NCBI GenBank assembly: GCA_002708205.1
Contig: PAMR01000005.1
Location: forward strand, 36,600-42,274
DNA: 5,675 nt
Reading direction: 5' to 3'
Source of the DNA: Gammaproteobacteria bacterium
GTDB lineage: Bacteria; Pseudomonadota; Gammaproteobacteria; Pseudomonadales; Azotimanducaceae
A model generated the notes under the pieces. It was given only the letters and a program-made list of their open reading frames with translations. It was not told where the DNA came from and did not search any database. Position 1 is the stretch's first letter. Every line of letters starts with the position of its first letter. Positions 1-4,614 of this stretch are shown piece by piece. A program made the translations under genes and the position numbers.

Positions 1-68
1 CCTTCACCACCGCCATGACCTTCGCCTTCTCCTTCGCCACCGCCATGACCTTCGCCTTCTCCTTCACC
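1..68. repeat. 30-bp tandem repeat, two copies plus partial third
   Basis: Bases 1-30 and 31-60 are identical except for one position (A at 6, G at 36), and a partial third copy follows from 61 to about 68. Each unit encodes ten residues of the Gly/Glu/His tract on the minus strand. Inside each unit there are smaller 6-bp Glu-Gly repeats. The array touches the window edge, so its full copy number is unknown. Confidence 0.9.
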
Positions 69-224
69 TTCCATGCCCACAGACGTACTATTACTTTCAG
101 GTGCCGTGTTTTGAAGGTCTCCGTCGGTCGCTTCGCATCCGCCCAACCAGCTTGCAGCCCCTACAGCAGCCCAAAGTTTCCACCTGAATTTATTATCTGT
201 TTGAGTTGGTACACTATCCGCCAT
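1..224 (-). CDS. Gly/Glu/His-repeat lipoprotein, N-terminal part (runs off left edge)
   Basis: The minus strand is open from an ATG at 224 to the window edge, giving 74 codons plus 2 bases with no stop. The protein starts MADSVPTQTDNKFRWK, followed by a hydrophobic stretch and a lipobox LGGC with the cysteine at residue 30, so it reads as a signal peptidase II lipoprotein. A short polar linker (about residues 31-51) leads into an acidic Gly/Glu/His repeat of the form GEGEGHGGGE. An AAGG at 237-234, 9 nt upstream, supports this ATG; an in-frame GTG at 257 is a weaker alternative. I do not recognise a named family. The His/Glu-rich low-complexity segment could bind metal or act as a flexible spacer, and the functional domain is presumably beyond the window. 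Its place beside piuC and an iron transporter suggests a role in iron handling, but only by context. Low-complexity DNA can mimic an open frame, yet the signal peptide, lipobox and ribosome site argue for a real gene. Confidence 0.78.
   Translation of the reverse strand, partial: MADSVPTQTDNKFRWKLWAAVGAASWLGGCEATDGDLQNTAPESNSTSVGMEGEGEGEGHGGGEGEGEGHGGGE
207..215 (+). promoter_or_regulatory. Possible extended -10 element for piuC
   Basis: TGGTACACT has the TGn extension and a 4/6 match to the -10 hexamer (TACACT). Transcription would start at about 222-223, which is the piuC ATG itself, giving a leaderless or nearly leaderless message. This fits with the lack of any clear Shine-Dalgarno sequence before that ATG. 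No good -35 hexamer is seen at 17 bp. The element lies within the start of the divergent lipoprotein gene. It is a short match and may be chance. Confidence 0.25.
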
Positions 225-888
225 GTTGATTTGCCTTGAAAATATTCTCGACCGCACGGAAGTCAAAGCCGTCGGAGAATTGTTGAAGAAAAAAGATTTG
301 TTTGAATCTGGAGAAGTAACCGCGGGAAAGCGGGCTCGCCGCATGAAGTCTAACTTGCAAGGACGGACTTCTGCCGCTGAGATATCCGGAGTAACGGAAA
401 AAATTCGTAGCGTATTGAACAAAAACAAACTTTTTAACAACATCGCTATACCCGCCAAAATAGGACGAATCCTTATCAGCCGTTACGAAGCTGGAATGAA
501 GTACGACGTTCATTATGATGAACCATTTATCGATCGTCTCCGTACGGATCTTTCGTTTACCGTATTCCTTACTGATCCAGATACGTATGTTGGAGGGGAA
601 TTGGAAATCGATAGCCCTTCTGGGGCTCAAGCTATAAAGCTTCCCGCTGGTTGTGCCGTAATCTACCCCAGCGACCGTCTTCACGCAGTGCTACCCATAA
701 CAGATGGCACTCGTCTGACCGCTGTAGGATGGGTGCAGTCAAGGATACGATCGAGTGAACAGCGACAGCTATTGTTCGAACTTGCCGATACGACTACTCG
801 ACTAGAAACCAGTGGTGCACAAACTAGTGAAATCACGAGCCTTAAACATTTACGGAACAACCTTTTGAGAATGTGGTCCGAGGGTTGA
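223..888 (+). CDS. piuC: PKHD-type Fe(II)/2-oxoglutarate-dependent hydroxylase (PiuC/YbiX family)
   Basis: This 221-residue protein aligns from end to end with the PiuC/YbiX family, which is usually about 225 residues. The double-stranded beta-helix iron ligands are present as H97 and D99 (in VHYDE) and H154 (in DRLHAV). The likely 2-oxoglutarate-binding arginine is R164, followed by TAVGW. Other family landmarks are RTDLSFTVFL, GGELEI, KLPAG, YPS and the C-terminal LLRMWSE. The enzyme is expected to be cytoplasmic and to use Fe(II), O2 and 2-oxoglutarate; its physiological substrate in this family is not established, although family members are commonly iron-regulated and sit beside iron-uptake genes. 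The chosen ATG gives the N-terminus typical of the family (MLICLENIL). No Shine-Dalgarno sequence is evident. The gene starts on the same CATG as the divergent lipoprotein gene and converges with fbpA, with 16 bp between the two stop codons. Confidence 0.95.
   Translation: MLICLENILDRTEVKAVGELLKKKDLFESGEVTAGKRARRMKSNLQGRTSAAEISGVTEKIRSVLNKNKLFNNIAIPAKIGRILISRYEAGMKYDVHYDEPFIDRLRTDLSFTVFLTDPDTYVGGELEIDSPSGAQAIKLPAGCAVIYPSDRLHAVLPITDGTRLTAVGWVQSRIRSSEQRQLLFELADTTTRLETSGAQTSEITSLKHLRNNLLRMWSEG
234..237 (-). promoter_or_regulatory. Ribosome binding site of the repeat lipoprotein
   Basis: On the minus strand AAGG lies 9 nt upstream of the ATG at 224. It sits inside the first codons of the divergent piuC gene and is the main reason for choosing ATG 224 over the upstream in-frame GTG. 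Confidence 0.45.
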
Positions 889-922
889 TTCGAATACCGC
901 ATAGTTAATTCCAACCCGCTCG
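879..922. terminator. Weak imperfect inverted repeat between convergent piuC and fbpA
   Basis: CGAGGGTTG (879-887) can pair with CAACCCGCTCG (912-922), leaving a 2-nt bulge and a 24-nt loop. It spans both stop codons, where a bidirectional terminator would be expected. There is no T-tract on either side, so an intrinsic terminator is doubtful; it may be a minor structure or chance. Confidence 0.22.
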
Positions 923-1951
923 ATCAAAAGTTCGTGCCGCTTCTGCTTGGTTCTCTCCAAGTAGAGTCGCATTGATACTATCTTCTTTGAATCCCCCAAA
1001 TGCCGATATAGGACCAGTCGCTTCTCCTACAATCGGATACTCGTTATTACCCTCTGCAAATAGTTTTTGGGCAAATTCACTGGTTAAGTACTCCAAAAAC
1101 CTTTGTGCATTTTCAGCATTTGGCGCGTGTTTCGTAATGCCCGCTCCACTTATATTAACGTGGGTACCGCGATTGCTTTGATTAGGAAATAGCACGGACA
1201 GATTTGCTGCTATATTTCGCTGATCAGCATCGCTCGACGCCAACATACGGCCTAAATAATAAGTATTCGCCAAGGTTACAGCACATTCACCCGATGCTAC
1301 GGCTTTGAGGTTACTCGTATCGTTCCCTTGCGGGGAGCGAAGAAAATTCGATACGACAGCTGCCCCCCATTGCGCTGCATATTTCTTACCACGTGCGTCT
1401 ATGATCGAGGCCATCAAAGACAAATTATAGATATTTGATGAACTACGCATACACACCTTTCCACGAAGAACATCGTTCGTTAGATCTTCGTAATCCTCTA
1501 TCTCCTCCGGTATTCCCCGCGATGAATTGAAAACCAACACTCTTGCTCTCTTCGATAATCCAAACCAATATCCGTCCCGATCCCGCAAATATGAGGGAAC
1601 CCGCTGGCTGAGGGTTTCGGATTCTATCGGACGAAATATTCCTCGTTCTTTAGCTCGCCAAAGGCGACCAGCATCGACAGTGATTAATATATCCGCCGGC
1701 GAGTATTCTCCCTCTATCGCTATTCGTTCGATTAATGCGTCACTACCACCCTCTATCAGATTGATTCGGTGCCCAGTCTGAGAGGTAAATTCCTCATACA
1801 TCAAAATATCAGTGTCGTAGTGACGAGCTGAATAGACATTGACCTCACCACCAAACGTGAACAGCGAAAACGAACAAAATGCATAAGCGATTAAATTCAA
1901 ACAACGACGAGCGATAGTGATACTCCCAACTTGATTGCAAACGATAATCAT
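905..1951 (-). CDS. fbpA: Fe(III) ABC transporter periplasmic substrate-binding protein
   Basis: This 348-residue protein belongs to the FbpA/FutA/IdiA group that captures ferric iron in the periplasm and passes it to the FbpB/FbpC importer. The mature part begins near EVNVYSARHYDTD (about residue 36). Likely iron ligands by family pattern are H44, Y45, Y175 (in SSNIYNLS) and the Y231-Y232 pair followed by LGR with R235. Length and the C-terminal DRAGWN ending suit a complete protein. The N-terminus has a polar region with R15-R16, then a hydrophobic segment (about residues 18-34), consistent with a signal peptide; no clear AxA cleavage site is seen. Its ATG shares an ATGA with the stop of fbpC, so translation is probably coupled. 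A weak GA-rich stretch is the only ribosome-site candidate. A Fur-like box covers its first codons. The exact metal specificity is inferred from the family. Confidence 0.95.
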   Translation of the reverse strand: MIIVCNQVGSITIARRCLNLIAYAFCSFSLFTFGGEVNVYSARHYDTDILMYEEFTSQTGHRINLIEGGSDALIERIAIEGEYSPADILITVDAGRLWRAKERGIFRPIESETLSQRVPSYLRDRDGYWFGLSKRARVLVFNSSRGIPEEIEDYEDLTNDVLRGKVCMRSSSNIYNLSLMASIIDARGKKYAAQWGAAVVSNFLRSPQGNDTSNLKAVASGECAVTLANTYYLGRMLASSDADQRNIAANLSVLFPNQSNRGTHVNISGAGITKHAPNAENAQRFLEYLTSEFAQKLFAEGNNEYPIVGEATGPISAFGGFKEDSINATLLGENQAEAARTFDRAGWN

Positions 1952-1955
1952 TCTC
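1937..1955. promoter_or_regulatory. Fur-box-like sequence at the fbpC/fbpA junction
   Basis: The 19 bases GCAAACGATAATCATTCTC match 15 of 19 positions of the classical Fur consensus; 12 of the last 13 bases match. It lies across the fbpA start codon and the end of fbpC, just downstream of a candidate minus-strand promoter. A Fur site is expected for this pathway, but the position inside coding sequence is unusual and part of the match may reflect the encoded residues Met-Ile-Ile-Val. Confidence 0.4.
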
Positions 1956-2988
1956 GACTGTAAACTAGAACGCGTGAAGACTCAAAGGTTACTCCCACGG
2001 TGGAACCGATCTTGGCCACCGGTTTGGTTCGACTCAAACCATGCAAAGTGCTCGTACCTGACGTCAGTATCACTAAATAGGATTCCCCGGAATAACGAAT
2101 ATCCTGTACTTGCGCGATTCCAGGACCCTCCTTCAAGGAAACACTTTCTGGCCTGACAACTACATCCACCTTATCGCCGTTAACGGCTCCATCAGGGACG
2201 TTCACATCCTCTAGATCACCAAAGTCAGTAGCTATTTTTTCATCGCCAACGATCCCAATAAAGGACCTCGCCGCTCCAAATAGCTCAGCGATAAAGCGAT
2301 CGGCGGGTTTCCTGCATAACTCTTCGGGTATGGCATTTTGAATAACCGAACCACCAACAATAACCGCGATACGGTCACCAAAAGCTAATGCCTCTTCTGG
2401 GTCATGTGTAACCATTAGTGTGGCAACACCTGCCGACTTTAAAGCTAAACGAGCATCTTCTCGCAGGCGTCGTTTAAGGGTCACGTCAACACTTGCGAAG
2501 GGCTCATCCATTAACATCACATCAGGCTCAGTAGCTAATGCTCGGGCCAGTGCAACTCGTTGTTGTTCACCGCCCGAAAGCGTATGTGGGAACCGGTCAG
2601 CAAACCCTGTTAGGCCTACCGACCCGAGTCTGTCTTCAACGGCTCCTCGACGATCTTCCTTAATCATTCGCGGCAGCCCGAAACTGATATTTTCTAAGAC
2701 GCTCATATGAGGAAATAAAACGTGATCCTGAAATACAAGTCCTATGGATCTTTTTTCAGGGGGAGGATGCTGTCGTGAGCTAGCTAGTAATTCACCATGA
2801 AGCCATATTTCTCCATCTTGAAGCGTTTCTAATCCAGCAACCAAGCGTAATAAGGTCGTCTTACCACTACCTGATGGTCCAACGAGGCATACAATTTCCC
2901 CGGAATCGACCTCTAGGTCGATACTGCTCAGTAATGGTCTGGCCCCAAAATGGTGCTTAATACCTTTTAAATGGAGGCTTTTTTTCAA
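1948..2988 (-). CDS. fbpC: Fe(III) ABC transporter ATP-binding protein
   Basis: This is a 346-residue ABC ATPase of the FbpC/PotA/CysA type that drives iron import at the inner face of the membrane. Visible motifs are Walker A GPSGSGKTT (residues 37-45), Q-loop Q87 (VFQDHVLFPHMSV), signature LSGGEQQ (137-143), Walker B VMLMDEP (157-163), a D-loop SVD (166-168) and H-loop H195 (MVTHDPEEA). After about residue 240 comes a C-terminal TOBE-like regulatory domain with VVRPESV (277-283). The start is a TTG: an in-frame TGA lies four codons upstream, GAGG is placed 10 nt before it, and no ATG is available before the nucleotide-binding fold. The stop overlaps the fbpA ATG by 4 bp, so the two belong to one operon. 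The D-loop reads SVD where SALD is usual, a mild variation. Assignment to iron rather than another substrate rests on the adjacent fbpA and fbpB. Confidence 0.95.
   Translation of the reverse strand: MKKSLHLKGIKHHFGARPLLSSIDLEVDSGEIVCLVGPSGSGKTTLLRLVAGLETLQDGEIWLHGELLASSRQHPPPEKRSIGLVFQDHVLFPHMSVLENISFGLPRMIKEDRRGAVEDRLGSVGLTGFADRFPHTLSGGEQQRVALARALATEPDVMLMDEPFASVDVTLKRRLREDARLALKSAGVATLMVTHDPEEALAFGDRIAVIVGGSVIQNAIPEELCRKPADRFIAELFGAARSFIGIVGDEKIATDFGDLEDVNVPDGAVNGDKVDVVVRPESVSLKEGPGIAQVQDIRYSGESYLVILTSGTSTLHGLSRTKPVAKIGSTVGVTFESSRVLVYSRE
1957..1985 (-). promoter_or_regulatory. Candidate internal promoter for fbpA
   Basis: Read on the minus strand, TTGAGT (1985-1980) and TACAGT (1962-1957) are separated by 17 bp, each matching 4/6 of the sigma70 hexamers. 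The start would fall close to the fbpA ATG and inside the Fur-like box. Extra transcription of the binding-protein gene relative to its permease and ATPase is common in ABC importers, which makes an internal promoter reasonable; the match itself is modest. Confidence 0.25.
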
Positions 2989-2998
2989 TCGAATCTTG

Positions 2999-3002
2999 CC
3001 TC
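2999..3002 (-). promoter_or_regulatory. Ribosome binding site deciding the TTG start of fbpC
   Basis: GAGG on the minus strand stands 10 nt upstream of the TTG at 2988-2986. A nearby ATG (minus strand, 3004-3002) is out of frame with fbpC, so TTG is the only reasonable initiator. Confidence 0.55.
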
Positions 3003-3012
3003 ATTAGTGGAT

Positions 3013-3044
3013 GTAAGGACGATAACCAACGCTACCGTCCTTAC
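3013..3044 (-). promoter_or_regulatory. Stem-loop in the dehydrogenase-fbpC gap
   Basis: GTAAGGACG (3013-3021) is perfectly repeated in inverted form as CGTCCTTAC (3036-3044), enclosing a 14-nt loop, in the 66-bp gap between the dehydrogenase stop and fbpC. There is no T-tract in the transcription direction, so it is not a standard intrinsic terminator. A competing 6-bp pairing is possible between CGATAA (3020-3025) and TTATCG (3048-3053). It could stabilise or separate the two messages; its function is inferred only from position. Confidence 0.4.
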
Positions 3045-3054
3045 CAATTATCGC

Positions 3055-4482
3055 CTAAGAGTTGTATCCCATAATAGCTTTAACCTCGAGAAACTCTTCA
3101 AAGCCATATTCGCCCCATTCGCGACCATTACCAGATTGTTTGTACCCACCAAACGGCGCCTTCTGGTCTCCAGGAGCACCATTCAAGTGAACGTTTCCAG
3201 TCCGCATTCGACGAGCGATTTTTTTTGCCCTCTCCGGATCACCTGAGGATATATATCCCGAGAGACCATACAACGTATCATTAGCGATCCGGACGGCATC
3301 CTCGTCATCTTCGTAACCAATGAGTGCCAGCACGGGACCAAAAATCTCTTCCTGAGCGATGGTCATATCGTTAGTCACGTGGGAAAAAACAGTAGGTTTA
3401 ACAAAATAACCCGCATTTAATCCATCCGGTCTGCCCGTACCGCCTGTTTCAAGGGTTGCGCCTTCATCAATACCTTTTTGTATTAGCTTTTGAATCTTGT
3501 CAAATTGAACCGCTGAAACAACTGGACCGATGGTGGTGTCATCGGCATTAGGATCGCCCACTTTAACTTTTTTCGCAGCTGCCGCAGCGATCGCTGCGGC
3601 CTCATTCATCCGAGCGTTCGGCACTAACATTCGGGTGGGAGCGTTACAGGATTGCCCCGAGTTAGTGCACATCTGAAAAAGGTCTCGCGATATTGAAGAC
3701 TCAAAATCAGCATCATCAAGAATGATATTTGCTGACTTGCCCCCCAACTCCTGTGCAACACGCTTGACAGTTGCTGCAGCGTTACGCGCTACTTCGACGC
3801 CGGCTCGGGTTGAGCCAGTAAAGGAAACTAAGTCGACCAGTGGGTGCGAAGAAAGAGCTGCTCCCACCGTGGGGCCATCTCCATTCACTAAATTAAAAAT
3901 ACCCGGAGGGACGCCCGCCTCATCCATGATTTCGGCAAACAGTACCGCATTAAAAGGTGCGACTTCAGATGGCTTTAGTACCATGGTACAGCCCGCGGCC
4001 ATAGCGGGTGCAACTTTGCAGGCGATTTGATTAATGGGCCAATTCCACGGGGTGATGAAAGCGCACACGCCTGCTGGCTCTCGAATCACCCTGGACTTGC
4101 CAAGATCTTGTTCGAATTCATAATCTTTGAGGACCGACAAGGTGGTCATAAAATGACCTAACCCGGCCGGAGCTTGTGCCGCTGCAGCCAATCCTTTGGG
4201 CGCTCCCATTTCCTCGCTGATCTGAGCAGCGACATCCGGAATACGAGATTTATATACCTCTATTATTTTGGAAAGCAGTTCAATCCGATCTTCCCGAGTC
4301 GTTTGGGAAAATGATTCGAACGCGTCATAGGCTGATTCGACAGCAGCATTGACGTCGGGCTCGCCGCCCATGGCAACCTGGTCGATCACCTCTTCCGTCG
4401 CAGGATTTATTACATCCAGCGTCGCATCAGTCGATGGCTGAACCCAGCTCCCATTAATGTAAAATTTTTTTCGATTACTCAA
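3055..4482 (-). CDS. NAD(P)+-dependent aldehyde dehydrogenase family protein
   Basis: Read from the TTG at 4482 this is a 475-residue cytoplasmic aldehyde dehydrogenase, the usual family length. It oxidises an aldehyde to the acid with NAD(P)+; the substrate cannot be told from sequence. Family landmarks are PWNWP with N147, K170 in LKPSE, the cofactor-loop FTGST (221-225), the general base E245 in ELGGKS, the catalytic nucleophile C279 in GQSCN, and E379 in EEIFGPV. All catalytic residues are present. The open frame continues upstream to an ATG at 4557, but the added 25 residues are not family-like, and GGAGG stands 7 nt before the TTG, so the shorter form is preferred. It is followed after 66 bp by fbpC in the same direction and is divergent from fbpB. 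Whether it is part of the iron operon or merely inserted there is unclear; no iron role is known for the family. Confidence 0.94.
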   Translation of the reverse strand: MSNRKKFYINGSWVQPSTDATLDVINPATEEVIDQVAMGGEPDVNAAVESAYDAFESFSQTTREDRIELLSKIIEVYKSRIPDVAAQISEEMGAPKGLAAAAQAPAGLGHFMTTLSVLKDYEFEQDLGKSRVIREPAGVCAFITPWNWPINQIACKVAPAMAAGCTMVLKPSEVAPFNAVLFAEIMDEAGVPPGIFNLVNGDGPTVGAALSSHPLVDLVSFTGSTRAGVEVARNAAATVKRVAQELGGKSANIILDDADFESSISRDLFQMCTNSGQSCNAPTRMLVPNARMNEAAAIAAAAAKKVKVGDPNADDTTIGPVVSAVQFDKIQKLIQKGIDEGATLETGGTGRPDGLNAGYFVKPTVFSHVTNDMTIAQEEIFGPVLALIGYEDDEDAVRIANDTLYGLSGYISSGDPERAKKIARRMRTGNVHLNGAPGDQKAPFGGYKQSGNGREWGEYGFEEFLEVKAIMGYNS

Positions 4483-4489
4483 CTTCTGT

Positions 4490-4494
4490 CCTCC
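4490..4494 (-). promoter_or_regulatory. Strong ribosome binding site deciding the TTG start of the aldehyde dehydrogenase
   Basis: GGAGG on the minus strand is separated by 7 nt from TTG at 4482-4480. This is the best Shine-Dalgarno sequence in the window and places the start at TTG rather than the ATG at 4557. Confidence 0.8.
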
Positions 4495-4528
4495 ATTTAG
4501 AATGAAGACTCTGCTCAAACGGTGAGGG

Positions 4529-4542
4529 AACTTACGTAAGTT
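4529..4542. promoter_or_regulatory. 14-bp perfect palindrome, possible operator between divergent genes
   Basis: AACTTACGTAAGTT is a perfect inverted repeat with a TACGTA core, in the 132-bp gap between the dehydrogenase (minus) and fbpB (plus). It lies directly upstream of a candidate fbpB promoter. A dimeric regulator could bind here and control both genes. It does not resemble a Fur box, and I cannot name the regulator. Confidence 0.45.
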
Positions 4543-4570
4543 TTGTAAAGTTATCAATCGTAATTTAAAT
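4543..4570 (+). promoter_or_regulatory. Candidate fbpB promoter
   Basis: TTGTAA (4543-4548) and TTAAAT (4565-4570) match the -35 and -10 hexamers at 4/6 each with a 16-bp spacer. Transcription would start near 4577, leaving a leader of about 38 nt. The region is AT-rich and abuts the 14-bp palindrome. Other hexamer choices are possible. Confidence 0.3.
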
Positions 4571-4614
4571 AAGCGGTGTTGCGCTCGAACAGTGTTCCGT
4601 GCACTGTCAAACTC

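Noticed and set aside
1..68. CRISPR array
   Set aside because: The repeats are directly adjacent with no spacers and encode a regular peptide repeat.
15..239. Plus-strand open frame over the tandem repeat
   Set aside because: It is the antisense reading of the Gly/Glu/His repeat; it has no ribosome site and a Phe/Thr/Ser-rich composition, while the minus frame has a signal peptide and lipobox.
214..684. 156-codon minus-strand open frame opposite piuC
   Set aside because: It lies wholly within the well-supported piuC gene and shows no recognisable motif.
3722..4030. Plus-strand open frame antisense to the dehydrogenase
   Set aside because: It is a shadow of a highly conserved coding region, with biased Ala/Thr/Pro/Ser composition and no motif.
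4483..4557. ATG at 4557 as dehydrogenase start
   Set aside because: The extra 25 residues do not look like the family N-terminus, and a strong GGAGG precedes the TTG at 4482.
4543..4575. Fur box upstream of fbpB
   Set aside because: The AT-rich segment does not reach a reasonable match to the 19-bp or 7-1-7 Fur consensus in any register I tried.
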